From assembly GCA_964291485.2 (NCBI GenBank), contig OZ220224.1, positions 4,753,891 through 4,817,890 of the forward strand: a stretch of 64,000 bases of DNA. The letters are read 5' to 3'. This document shows positions 17,122 to 25,169 of the stretch, piece after piece. Position numbers and translations under genes: made by a program. Positions within the stretch are counted from its first letter, which is position 1. Each line of letters begins with the position of its first letter. This DNA comes from Kistimonas sp964291485. GTDB lineage: Bacteria; Pseudomonadota; Gammaproteobacteria; Pseudomonadales; Endozoicomonadaceae. The notes below the pieces were generated by a model that had not been told where the DNA came from, did not search any database, and was given only the letters and a program-made list of their open reading frames with translations.

Positions 17122-17240
17122 ATAAAATCCCTGGCATTGGAAACAGGGGTCACTGTTTCCCGCCTTAACTACCTCTCACAGTCATTCCATGTTCGGTAGC
17201 CGACAGTGTCACAAACACTGCCGGGCTTGTCCTGTTGCCT

Positions 17241-19517
17241 TTACATAGTTGCAGTAAAGGTACGGGTAATAACGTCGCGCTGCTGCTCTGGGGTCAGAGA
17301 GTTGAAACGTACGGCGTAGCCGGACACACGGATGGTCAGGCTCGGGTACTTCTCAGGGTTCTCCACGGCGTCTTCCAGCATCTCACGGTTCAGCACGTTC
17401 ACGTTCAGGTGCTGACCACCTTCACGGGCATCTTCGTGGTGGAAGTAACCGTCCAGCAGACCGGCCAGGTTACGCTGACGGTTGCTGTCGTCCTTGCCCA
17501 GTGCCTTCGGCACGATGGAGAAGGTGTAGGAGATACCGTCTTTCGCGTAAGCGAAAGGCAGCTTGGCCACGGAACTCAGGGATGCAACCGCACCGCTGGT
17601 GTCACGGCCGTGCATCGGGTTGGCGCCGGGACCGAAAGGCTGACCTGCACGACGACCGTCCGGCGTGTTACCGGTCTTCTTGCCATACACGACGTTGGAA
17701 GTGATGGTCAGGATAGACTGGGTCGGTACCGCGTTACGGTAAGTCTTGTGGGAAGCTACCTTCTTCATGAAGCTTTCCACCAGTTCACAGGCGATGCTGT
17801 CAACGCGGTCGTCATTGTTGCCGAACTTCGGATAGTCACCTTCGATTTCGAAATCGACAGCGATACCGTTTTCGTCACGCACCGGCTTAACCTTGGCGTA
17901 CTTGATAGCGGACAGGGAGTCAGCCGCGATGGACAGACCGGCGATGCCACAAGCCATGGTGCGATATACGTCACGGTCGTGCAGTGCCATCAGGGCGGCT
18001 TCGTAGCTGTACTTGTCGTGCATGTAGTGGATGCAGTTCAGTGCAGTCACGTACTGAGTCGCCAGCCAGTCCATGAAGTTGTCCAGACGCTTGTAGACGT
18101 CGTCGTATTCCAGTACTTCAGCAGTGATTGCGTCAGTCTTGGGACCGATCTGGACTTTCAGCTTCTCGTCAACACCGCCGTTGATTGCGTACAGCAGGGT
18201 CTTGGCCAGGTTGGCGCGGGCGCCGAAGAACTGCATCTGCTTGCCAACGATCATCGGAGATACGCAGCAGGCAATGGCGTAATCGTCGCTGTCCATGTCA
18301 GGACGCATCAGGTCATCGTTTTCGTACTGGATGGAGCTGGTGTCGATGGACACCTTCGCACAGTACTCCTTGAAGCCCTGAGGCAGCTGCTCGGACCACA
18401 GAACAGTGATGTTCGGCTCCGGGCTCGGGCCCATGTTGTACAGGGTGTTCAGGAAACGGAAGCTGGTCTTGCTGACCAGGGTACGGCCGTCCAGACCCAT
18501 ACCACCGATGGACTCAGTCGCCCAGATGGGGTCGCCGGAGAACAGCTGATCGTACTCAGGGGTACGCAGGAAGCGGACCATACGCAGCTTCATAACGAAG
18601 TGGTCGATGTATTCCTGGGCTTCCTGCTCGGTGATAGTGCCGTTGTTCAGGTCACGCTGGATATAGATGTCCAGGAAGGTGGACACACGACCCAGGGACA
18701 TGGCAGCGCCGTTCTGGGACTTAACAGCCGCCAGGTAACCGAAGTAGGTCCACTGAACCGCTTCACGGGCGTTGGTCGCAGGACCGGAAATGTCGTAACC
18801 ATACTTGGCCGCCATTTCTTTCATCTGCTGCAGGGCACGGTACTGGTCGAAGATTTCTTCGCGCAGACGGATGGTCGCTTCCAGGTCTTCGCCAGCGTTC
18901 AGTTTCTCTTCCAGGGAAGCGTGGGAGCGCGCCTTGTCCTTCATCAGGGCGTCGATGCCGTACAGGGCAACACGACGGTAGTCGCCAATGATACGGCCAC
19001 GGCCGTAGGCATCGGGCAGACCGGTCAGAACGCCGGACTTACGGCAGTCACGGATGGACTTGGTGTAAACGTCGAAAACGCCCTGATTGTGAGTCTTGCG
19101 GTACTCGGTGAAGATCTTCAGGGTGTCAGCGTCCAGCTCACGGTTGTACGCTTCGCAGGAAGCCTCAACCATGCGGATACCGCCGTTCGGCATGATCGCA
19201 CGCTTCAAGGGCGCTTCAGTCTGCAGACCGACGATGGTTTCCAGATCCTTGATGATATAACCGGCATCGTGGCTGGTGATGGTAGAGGGCATCTTGGTAT
19301 CGAAATCCAGCGGAGCGTGGGTCTTGTTTTCGATCTTGATGCCTTCCATGACGTCAGCCCACAGCTTGTCTGTCGCTTCAGTCGGGCCGGCCAGGAAGGA
19401 GTGGTCACCTTCGAAAGGGGTGTAGTTTTTCTGGATGAAGTCACGAACGTCAACGGACTCTGTCCACTGACCGTGCTCGAAACCTTCCCAGGCGGCGCTC
19501 ATGGTTTCAGTTGTCAT
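17241..19517 (-). CDS. pflB: pyruvate formate-lyase (formate acetyltransferase)
   Basis: 758 residues from the ATG at 19517 (E. coli PflB 760). The frame is open further upstream, but homology with PflB begins at this start (M-S-A-A-W-E-G-F then V-R-D-F-I-Q-K-N-Y-T-P). It converts pyruvate and CoA to acetyl-CoA and formate by glycyl-radical chemistry. The catalytic cysteines are Cys417-Cys418 in I-A-C-C-V-S-P-M, and the radical glycine is Gly733 in V-S-G-Y-A-V-R-F, 25 residues from the end, all matching E. coli. A radical-SAM activase (PflA) and the formate channel FocA are not in the window and must lie elsewhere. It follows pta by 72 bases and ends at a strong terminator. Anaerobic regulation is expected. 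Confidence 0.98.
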   Translation of the reverse strand: MTTETMSAAWEGFEHGQWTESVDVRDFIQKNYTPFEGDHSFLAGPTEATDKLWADVMEGIKIENKTHAPLDFDTKMPSTITSHDAGYIIKDLETIVGLQTEAPLKRAIMPNGGIRMVEASCEAYNRELDADTLKIFTEYRKTHNQGVFDVYTKSIRDCRKSGVLTGLPDAYGRGRIIGDYRRVALYGIDALMKDKARSHASLEEKLNAGEDLEATIRLREEIFDQYRALQQMKEMAAKYGYDISGPATNAREAVQWTYFGYLAAVKSQNGAAMSLGRVSTFLDIYIQRDLNNGTITEQEAQEYIDHFVMKLRMVRFLRTPEYDQLFSGDPIWATESIGGMGLDGRTLVSKTSFRFLNTLYNMGPSPEPNITVLWSEQLPQGFKEYCAKVSIDTSSIQYENDDLMRPDMDSDDYAIACCVSPMIVGKQMQFFGARANLAKTLLYAINGGVDEKLKVQIGPKTDAITAEVLEYDDVYKRLDNFMDWLATQYVTALNCIHYMHDKYSYEAALMALHDRDVYRTMACGIAGLSIAADSLSAIKYAKVKPVRDENGIAVDFEIEGDYPKFGNNDDRVDSIACELVESFMKKVASHKTYRNAVPTQSILTITSNVVYGKKTGNTPDGRRAGQPFGPGANPMHGRDTSGAVASLSSVAKLPFAYAKDGISYTFSIVPKALGKDDSNRQRNLAGLLDGYFHHEDAREGGQHLNVNVLNREMLEDAVENPEKYPSLTIRVSGYAVRFNSLTPEQQRDVITRTFTATM

Positions 19518-19554
19518 GGCTATACCTACTGTGCTTCTCGTTAACTGACAGACA

Positions 19555-19576
19555 GGGCAGCCCACTGGGGCTGCCC
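19555..19576. other. hairpin in the pta-pflB spacer
   Basis: GGGCAGCCC, four-base loop, GGGCTGCCC: a perfect 9-bp stem in the 72-base gap between pta and pflB. On the transcribed (minus) strand no T-run follows, so it is more likely an RNA-processing or stability element that tunes the pta:pflB ratio than a full terminator. Confidence 0.5.
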
Positions 19577-19589
19577 TACCATCTTTCTT

Positions 19590-21689
19590 TTACTGTTGCC
19601 CGGCGTCGGCCTGAATCGCAGTCAGGGCGATGGTGTAGACGATGTCGTCTACCAGCGCGCCGCGGGACAGGTCGTTAACGGGCTTGCGGAGACCCTGGAG
19701 CATCGGGCCAACACTTACGACGTTGGCGCTACGCTGTACCGCCTTGTAAGTGGTGTTGCCGGTGTTCAGGTCGGGGAATACAAAAACGGTGGCGCGGCCG
19801 GCAACATCGCTGTTCGGCGCCTTGCTGCGGGCAACGTCTTCTACAGACGCCGCGTCGTACTGCAGCGGGCCGTCGATCATCAGGTCGGGACGACGCTCAC
19901 GGGCGATGCGGGTCGCTTCACGGACTTTCTCGACATCGCTGCCGATACCGGAATCGCCGGTGCTGTAGCTGATCATGGCAACGCGGGGGTCAACACCGAA
20001 GGCAGCGGCGGAATCAGCGCTCTGGATGGCGATGTCGGCCAGCTGTTCAGCAGTCGGATCCGGGTTAACGGCACAGTCACCGTAAACCAGAACCTGTTCC
20101 GGCATCAGCATGAAGAAGACGGAAGAAACATTCGCTGCATCCGGACGGGTCTTGATCAGCTGGAATGCAGGACGGATGGTGTTCGCAGTGGTATGAACCG
20201 CACCGGAAACCAGGCCGTCAACGTCGTCCATGGCCAGCATCATGGTGCCTAGGACAACAGTGTCTTCCAGTTGTGCTTCCGCCATCGGCGCAGTCAGACC
20301 CTTGCTCTTACGCAGCTCAACCATCGGCTCAATGTATTGAGTACGAGTGGTTTCAGGGTCCAGAATTTCCAGACCTTCCGGCAGAGTGATGCCCTGGCTT
20401 TCAGCAACGGCTTCAATCACCTCACGCTTGCCCAGCAGGACACAGTTGGCAATGCCACGCTCCTGGCAGATAACCGCCGCACGAATCGTACGCGGCTCAT
20501 CACCTTCCGGCAGTACAACACGCTTGTTTGCCTGTTGCGCCTTGCGTACCAGCTGGTAACGGAAGGCCGGCGGAGACAGACGGGATTCAACGGTGGTGGC
20601 AATCGCGCTCTGCAGCCAGTCCACATTGATGTGGTCAGCCACAGTTTCCATAACCATTTCGATCCGCTCCAGGTCGTCGGCTGGTACGCTGTTGTGCATA
20701 CGGTCCATGCGGGTCGCGGTATCGTAGGAGCTGGATTCAGTCATCAGCACAGGCAGGCCACTGCTCAGCAGGGACGGCTTCACCAGGTTGATGATGGATT
20801 CTGCCGGCTGGTTGCCGCCGGTAATCAGCAGACCGGCCAGGGGAACACCGTTCTGGGCAGCCATGGAGGTTGCCAGAATGACGTCGTCACGGTCGCCGGG
20901 AGTAATAATCAGGGTGCCGGGCTTCAGGTGGTGTGCCATGTTGGCGGCAGTGCGCGCACACAGAACACGGGAAGTCACACGACGCTGGTTGATTTCACCT
21001 TCGAACAGGATCTCAGCACCCAGGTTGTTGGCAATATCGCGGGTACGGGCTGCAGACAGCTCTTCCCGCATGGGGATATAACCCATGGGCATGGCTCGCT
21101 CGCAGGTAATATCCGGCAGCGGCTTGAACTCACCATCGGGGTTCAGCTCAGCCAGGCTCGCTTCGTCCATCTTGTTCAGGACATAGCCCAGGACGTTCTT
21201 ACTGCACAGACCACCGTAGTTGTCTGCCGCGATTTCCAACTGGTCAGCAACATCTGCCAGGGTTTCGTCTTCATCACGTTGGCCGACCAGAACCACCTTG
21301 CTGTTCAGGGTCTTGGCGATTTCGCTGTTCAGGCGTGGCACGTAAGGTGCGTCGCGGGTCGGGATCAGACCTTCAACGATGACAACATCCGCACCGGCGC
21401 AGGCACGGTCGAAGTTGGCGACGATCTCTTCCATCAGGACGTCGGACTTGTTGTCACCCAGCAGGTCTTCCACGCGGTTCATGGAGATCGGCTGAACGGT
21501 TTGCTGGCTGAGTACGGAACGGGCCATTTCCACGGACCGCTCAGGGCCATTTTCACCCGGACGCGGCTGGGCTACCGGCTTGAAGAAACAGACACGGCAA
21601 CCGAGCTTGTCGAGGGCACGAACCATACCCAGGGCGACAGACGTGAGGCCAACCCCATAATGCGTGGGTGCAACAAAAAACGTGTGCAT
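19590..21689 (-). CDS. pta: phosphate acetyltransferase
   Basis: 699 residues from the ATG at 21689 (E. coli Pta 714). An upstream ATG at 21758 would add 23 residues unlike the family, including part of the operator region, so it is rejected. The N-terminal BioD/AAA-like domain (about 1-200, T-H-Y-G-V-G-L-T-S-V in place of a P-loop) is followed by a DRTGG domain (about 205-320) and the C-terminal PTA_PTB catalytic domain (about 370-695, with V-V-L-P-E-G-D-E-P-R-T and S-Y-S-T-G-D-S-G-I-G). It interconverts acetyl-CoA and acetyl phosphate, passing PflB's product toward acetate and ATP. An acetate kinase gene is not in the window. It sits between the regulator and pflB on the same strand. Confidence 0.97.
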   Translation of the reverse strand: MHTFFVAPTHYGVGLTSVALGMVRALDKLGCRVCFFKPVAQPRPGENGPERSVEMARSVLSQQTVQPISMNRVEDLLGDNKSDVLMEEIVANFDRACAGADVVIVEGLIPTRDAPYVPRLNSEIAKTLNSKVVLVGQRDEDETLADVADQLEIAADNYGGLCSKNVLGYVLNKMDEASLAELNPDGEFKPLPDITCERAMPMGYIPMREELSAARTRDIANNLGAEILFEGEINQRRVTSRVLCARTAANMAHHLKPGTLIITPGDRDDVILATSMAAQNGVPLAGLLITGGNQPAESIINLVKPSLLSSGLPVLMTESSSYDTATRMDRMHNSVPADDLERIEMVMETVADHINVDWLQSAIATTVESRLSPPAFRYQLVRKAQQANKRVVLPEGDEPRTIRAAVICQERGIANCVLLGKREVIEAVAESQGITLPEGLEILDPETTRTQYIEPMVELRKSKGLTAPMAEAQLEDTVVLGTMMLAMDDVDGLVSGAVHTTANTIRPAFQLIKTRPDAANVSSVFFMLMPEQVLVYGDCAVNPDPTAEQLADIAIQSADSAAAFGVDPRVAMISYSTGDSGIGSDVEKVREATRIARERRPDLMIDGPLQYDAASVEDVARSKAPNSDVAGRATVFVFPDLNTGNTTYKAVQRSANVVSVGPMLQGLRKPVNDLSRGALVDDIVYTIALTAIQADAGQQ

Positions 21690-21725
21690 ACTGACTGAAT
21701 AGAGACCTGATAACTGAGAAACAAC

Positions 21726-21766
21726 TGTAGTCGTTAATTGTCGTTTTTGACGCAACAACGACTACA
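21726..21766. promoter_or_regulatory. inverted repeat in the pta leader, candidate operator
   Basis: TGTAGTCGTT at 21726-21735 and AACGACTACA at 21757-21766 are exact reverse complements separated by 21 bases. They lie between the regulator stop and the pta start. The half-site GTAGTYGTT recurs upstream of the regulator gene at 22621, so both may be bound by the YheO-like protein. Confidence 0.5.
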
Positions 21767-21797
21767 CCGATGTTGAAGGCTGACACCCGATCAGGGA

Positions 21798-22520
21798 CTA
21801 GCCTTCTCCGGATTTACGCTGTCGTATGTACAGGTAGACGGTGTGCTTGGACACGCCGAGTTTACCTGCAACCAGCGGCACACTTTCCTTGATATCAAAA
21901 ATACCCTTGTCGTACAGGGCCATGATGATGTGCTTGTTCTTCACCTTGTTTGACAGCTGGTGATCGCTGTTGATTTCCGCGATGGTGTTGTCGACCGTGC
22001 TCTCCACCAGGTCATCGACGCTGGAGGGGAAGTGCTCGGTCACCGCCATTTCGCTGTCAACACCACCCACGAATGCCTGCAGGAAGTCCGCGGCTGGAAT
22101 GCTCATATTGATGTTAATACAGAGCATGCCAATAGGACGGTCCTGGCCGTTACGAATAACACTGCTTGTGGATTTCAGCAGACGGCCATCCGGCGTGCGT
22201 TTGAAGGTCGTGCGGATATCACTGCCCGGCTGGCTGGCAATTTCATGCAGCTGGCGCAGGGCGCCGGCAGTAATGGGATTGTGGACGCTTCGGCCGGTCG
22301 TCATGCCGTTGGCAATCTTGACGATCGACTGGTTCAGGTCTTCGAGGGAGTGCAGTGCGACTTCACAGCTCATACCCAGAATGGCGGCAATACCGTCTAC
22401 CACGGTTTCCATGGAACGGATAATCTGGCGATCTTCCTCCGTGAAGGGACCACTGCGCCACGCGGGCTCGTCATCCGGCAAATGCAGCTTGCTAGGTTGA
22501 GTCTGAATGTCTTCCAACAC
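21798..22520 (-). CDS. YheO/DauR-like transcriptional regulator (PAS + HTH)
   Basis: 240 residues, usual length for this group. The YheO-like PAS domain (about 30-140) contains M-S-C-E-V-A-L-H and G-M-L-C-I-N-I-N-M. The C-terminal HTH_22 DNA-binding domain (about 185-235) has L-Y-D-K-G-I-F-D-I-K-E-S then V-S-K-H-T-V-Y-L-Y-I-R. Relatives include YheO of E. coli and DauR, which represses D-arginine catabolism in Pseudomonas. Here its place directly ahead of pta and pflB, with shared operator-like repeats, suggests control of mixed-acid fermentation. That is inference, since the known ligands of the family are different. It is divergent from the DUF1904 pair. Confidence 0.88.
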   Translation of the reverse strand: MLEDIQTQPSKLHLPDDEPAWRSGPFTEEDRQIIRSMETVVDGIAAILGMSCEVALHSLEDLNQSIVKIANGMTTGRSVHNPITAGALRQLHEIASQPGSDIRTTFKRTPDGRLLKSTSSVIRNGQDRPIGMLCININMSIPAADFLQAFVGGVDSEMAVTEHFPSSVDDLVESTVDNTIAEINSDHQLSNKVKNKHIIMALYDKGIFDIKESVPLVAGKLGVSKHTVYLYIRQRKSGEG

Positions 22521-22576
22521 AGTGACAGCTTCTCCCGAAGACGTTTGGTCGTACCTGACCTTAATACTGAAATAAT

Positions 22577-22629
22577 CAACTACACAACGTGACTCAACTA
22601 TAGTTGAACGACTTTTGCACGTAGTTGTT
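22577..22629. promoter_or_regulatory. nested palindromes in the regulator/DUF1904 divergent promoter
   Basis: A perfect 12-bp palindrome CAACTATAGTTG (22595-22606) is flanked by CAACTAC (22577-22583) and GTAGTTG (22621-22627), themselves exact reverse complements with nearly the same centre. The half-site matches that in the pta leader (GTAGTYGTT). This is a good candidate autoregulatory operator of the YheO-like protein. Confidence 0.55.
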
Positions 22630-22638
22630 TTAGATCAA
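22625..22638. promoter_or_regulatory. FNR/Anr-like box
   Basis: TTGTT-TTAG-ATCAA matches the FNR consensus TTGAT-N4-ATCAA at nine of ten positions. It lies 45 bases before the first DUF1904 start and about 105 bases before the regulator start, within a divergent promoter leading to pflB. Oxygen control of a fermentation operon makes this credible, though the site overlaps the palindrome half-site. Confidence 0.45.
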
Positions 22639-22682
22639 TAGTTTTTGAGTTTTTAACGCCATGTTGAATAAGGAAAAACCAC

Positions 22683-23051
22683 ATGCCGCATATCAAGATA
22701 CGAGGTCTGGATCAGCAAACTATCAGTCGATTCAGCAAGGAGTTGATTGAACGTGTCGCTGAAATAATGGGTTATCCCAAGACACATATCACCCTTGAGC
22801 AACCGTTATCACACTTTTTTGTCAGTGCAGGAAATCCGGCTCCGTCACCGGTCATAGAAGTCTTCTGGCTGGATCTCGGCAACCTCATCAAACAACGTAC
22901 TGTCAATACCATCACGAGCATCATACGACGAAAGACAGGTATAGCCGGCAACATCACGATTATCTTTTTTGATAAAAGCGATCAGGCATTTTTCATGAAC
23001 GGCCAGTGTTTTAATGCATCAACCGACAGACGGGAAAGTGCTGACAGGTAA
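22683..23051 (+). CDS. DUF1904 family protein, tautomerase-like, copy 1
   Basis: 122 residues. It begins M-P-H-I-K-I-R-G, and after Met removal Pro would be the N-terminal residue, as in the tautomerase/MIF superfamily where it acts as catalytic base. The beta-alpha-beta pattern, a conserved W-L/F-D-x-G near 62, and a final F-F-x-K-S-D-x-A-F-F-x-N-G segment fit DUF1904. The activity is unknown. It is followed by a paralogue and is divergent from the YheO-like regulator, so it may be part of the same regulon. It may be an active or relic tautomerase. Confidence 0.8.
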   Translation: MPHIKIRGLDQQTISRFSKELIERVAEIMGYPKTHITLEQPLSHFFVSAGNPAPSPVIEVFWLDLGNLIKQRTVNTITSIIRRKTGIAGNITIIFFDKSDQAFFMNGQCFNASTDRRESADR

Positions 23052-23107
23052 ACACCTGCCATAATGGTATGCTGTCCGGCCCGTTCTATATGACCAAGAG
23101 ACAAACC

Positions 23108-23440
23108 ATGCCACATATCAGAATCAGAGGCGTCCAGAAACACCAGGTTATGGTGATCAGCAAGGAACTGGTTGATTCCCTGTCAGCACTGGTCGGCTGT
23201 CCCCGGGATCATTTCACGCTGGAACATATCACTTCTACGTTCATCGTTGATGGCGCAGAAGATGCCGGTTATCCCTTCATTGAAATGCACTGGTTTGACC
23301 GGGGGCCAGAGGTTCAGGACAAAGTCACTGCCAGCCTGACCCAGATGATTCGTCGTGTGACCAGTGAAACCACTGATATCGCCGTTGTTTTTCACAAACT
23401 GACTGAGCGGGATTACTACGAGAATGGCGAGCACTTCTGA
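23108..23440 (+). CDS. DUF1904 family protein, tautomerase-like, copy 2
   Basis: 110 residues from the ATG at 23108; the frame is open to an earlier ATG at 23069, but homology with copy 1 begins at M-P-H-I-R-I-R-G, so 23108 is chosen. It has the same fold pattern as copy 1, with W-F-D-R-G near 64 and a Y-Y-E-N-G ending. The two copies are clearly related but well diverged, so the duplication is old. They may form a hetero-oligomer, as some tautomerases do; this is a guess. The spacer is 56 bases, so co-transcription is likely. Confidence 0.8.
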   Translation: MPHIRIRGVQKHQVMVISKELVDSLSALVGCPRDHFTLEHITSTFIVDGAEDAGYPFIEMHWFDRGPEVQDKVTASLTQMIRRVTSETTDIAVVFHKLTERDYYENGEHF

Positions 23441-23457
23441 AACAAAACGCGTTTCAG
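23437..23457. terminator. hairpin overlapping the DUF1904 copy 2 stop codon
   Basis: CTGAAAC and GTTTCAG form a 7-bp stem around a seven-base loop, overlapping the stop codon. It lies between convergent genes and may be a weak terminator. No T-run follows. Confidence 0.35.
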
Positions 23458-23485
23458 TCAATACCCGCCCATAAGCGATGCCGTA

Positions 23486-24556
23486 TCAAACGGATAAATT
23501 GCCCGTAATATCCAGTGTTTCCAATGCCTGCTCCCAGGTGCTGATATCACCAATATTGGCGGCAACCCAGGCAGGGTTGTAATACGTATCCAGGTATCGT
23601 TCACCAGCATCGCACAGCAGGGTAACAATGGAACCCTGCTCACCCCGTTCCTGCATGCCGCTCGCAATTTTGAGTGCGCCAAACAGGTTGGTACCTGTAC
23701 TTGCCCCAGCCTTACGACCAATGTTCTTTTCCAGCCAGTAGATCGTTGCGATAGCAGCCGCATCCGGAATAGTCAGCATGGTATCCACAACCTCCGGAAC
23801 AAACGACGGCTCCACTCTTGGACGACCAATGCCTTCTATGCGGGATGATTTATCCAGTGTCAGCGAACAATCACCAGTCTTGAAATAGTCATGAAATACC
23901 GAGTGATCCGGATCTACAACACACAGTCGTGTATCCAGCTGTCGATAACGGATAAAGCGTCCGATTGTTGCCGAGGTACCGCCAGTGCCTGCACTCATGA
24001 CCACCCAGGAAGGCTCAGGGTAAGGCTCTTTTTCCATCTGGCTGAAAATGGAATTGGCAATATTGTTGTTGCCTCGCCAGTCTGTTGCGCGTTCAGCAAA
24101 CGTGAACTGGTCCATATAATAACCGTTCAGTTCAGATGCCAGCTGTTCAGATTCACGGTAAATATCTGCAGGCTTATCCACCAGGTAACACTGGCCACCA
24201 TAGAACTCGATCTGCTCAATTTTCTTTTTCGCGGTAGACTTCGGAATCACGGCAATGAAGGGCAAACCAATCAGCCTTGCAAAGTATGCTTCGGAGATTG
24301 CCGTACTGCCGGAAGAAGCTTCAATAATTGGCATGCCCTTCCGGATTTTTCCGTTACAGAGCCCATAGAGGAACAGGGAGCGGGCGAGGCGGTGTTTCAG
24401 ACTGCCCGTGGGATGCGTGCTCTCATCCTTAAGATAAATATCTATACCGGTCAGGCTCGGGATATTGAGTTTAATCAGATGGGTGTCTGCCGAACGCTGG
24501 AAGTCGGCCTCAATGGCACGGATAGCCTGGTTGACCCATTCTCTCTGACTGACCAT
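23486..24556 (-). CDS. PLP-dependent cysteine synthase family protein, likely cysteine desulfhydrase
   Basis: 356 residues. A fold-type II PLP enzyme: the PLP lysine is Lys54 in T-G-S-L-K-H-R, the substrate loop is S-S-G-S-T-A near 82, and the phosphate-binding loop is G-T-G-G-T-S near 190. The N-terminus R-E-W-V-N-Q-A-I-R-A-I-E-A-D-F-Q resembles the CysK/CBS relatives annotated as Cds1-type L-cysteine desulfhydrases. It would split cysteine to pyruvate, ammonia and sulfide, or work in the synthetic direction. Divergence from an Lrp/DecR-like regulator gene 150 bases away points to cysteine detoxification, since DecR (YbaO) of E. coli activates a cysteine desulfidase. GGAGAG lies before the ATG. 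Direction of reaction is inferred. Confidence 0.82.
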   Translation of the reverse strand: MVSQREWVNQAIRAIEADFQRSADTHLIKLNIPSLTGIDIYLKDESTHPTGSLKHRLARSLFLYGLCNGKIRKGMPIIEASSGSTAISEAYFARLIGLPFIAVIPKSTAKKKIEQIEFYGGQCYLVDKPADIYRESEQLASELNGYYMDQFTFAERATDWRGNNNIANSIFSQMEKEPYPEPSWVVMSAGTGGTSATIGRFIRYRQLDTRLCVVDPDHSVFHDYFKTGDCSLTLDKSSRIEGIGRPRVEPSFVPEVVDTMLTIPDAAAIATIYWLEKNIGRKAGASTGTNLFGALKIASGMQERGEQGSIVTLLCDAGERYLDTYYNPAWVAANIGDISTWEQALETLDITGNLSV

Positions 24557-24707
24557 AAATAGTTACTCTCCACGAATAGCGATAACATCATTTTCTGCTA
24601 TTCATACTATCGCCCGGACGGTAAAAAAATATTGCAAACTAAGCTGGTGATTTAAACCTGCTTGGAAAATAATTTTAAATAATCCATAGTTATTAGAATT
24701 ATTTTTC

Positions 24708-25160
24708 ATGGACAAAATTGATCGGAAAATACTTATCCTTCTACAGGAAGACGCCACCCTGCCACTGACCGAGATTGCTGCACGGGTTAACCTCTCCCCC
24801 ACCCCCTGCTGGAAGCGCATCAAGCGTCTGGAAAGCGATGGCATCCTGACCCGTCGTGTCGCCTTGATTGACCCTGACAAAGTTAACCTGGGCGTTTCGG
24901 TCTTCGTGCATATCAAGACCAGCGGCCATAACAGCAGCTGGCTGAGTGATTTCGCCCGGAAAGTGGCCGCATTCCCGGAAGTGGCCGAACTTTATCGGAT
25001 GAGTGGGGAGTGGGATTACCTGTTGCGTGTCGTGGTCAGCGACATTCAGGCATTTGATGTGTTCTATAAGAAGCTGATTGATTCTGTCGATGGTTTAAGT
25101 AATGTCACTTCCAGCTTTGCCATGGAACAGATCAAATACACCACTGCACTGCCACTGTGA
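24708..25160 (+). CDS. Lrp/AsnC family regulator, DecR-like
   Basis: 150 residues, normal for Lrp. The N-terminal winged HTH (residues 1-60) starts M-D-K-I-D-R-K-I-L and contains L-S-P-T-P-C-W-K-R-I-K-R-L in the recognition helix region. The C-terminal RAM ligand domain (about 68-140) has the typical V-x-E-x-Y-R-M-S-G-E-W-D-Y-L-L segment. The S-P-T-P-C-W-K motif is characteristic of DecR/YbaO-type members. Together with the divergent desulfhydrase-like gene, cysteine sensing is likely. The AT-rich spacer suits Lrp binding. Its stop faces the hlyD-like stop with a nine-base gap. Confidence 0.9.
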   Translation: MDKIDRKILILLQEDATLPLTEIAARVNLSPTPCWKRIKRLESDGILTRRVALIDPDKVNLGVSVFVHIKTSGHNSSWLSDFARKVAAFPEVAELYRMSGEWDYLLRVVVSDIQAFDVFYKKLIDSVDGLSNVTSSFAMEQIKYTTALPL

Positions 25161-25169
25161 TGTGCAGAC

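Noticed and set aside
17139..17160. GGAAACAG / CTGTTTCC inverted repeat downstream of pflB
   Set aside because: No T-run on either side; the nearby 17097-17121 hairpin is the better terminator.
17235..19544. 769-codon plus-strand frame opposite pflB
   Set aside because: Antisense shadow; the minus strand encodes full-length PflB with all catalytic residues.
19518..19565. Longer pflB start at 19565
   Set aside because: It would add 16 residues (including Cys-Pro-Val-Cys) not found in PflB and would run into the intergenic hairpin.
20271..21698. 475-codon plus-strand frame opposite pta
   Set aside because: Antisense shadow of Pta; the composition has no protein-family signal.
21690..21758. 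Longer pta start at 21758
   Set aside because: The extra 23 residues do not resemble Pta and overlap the inverted-repeat operator region.
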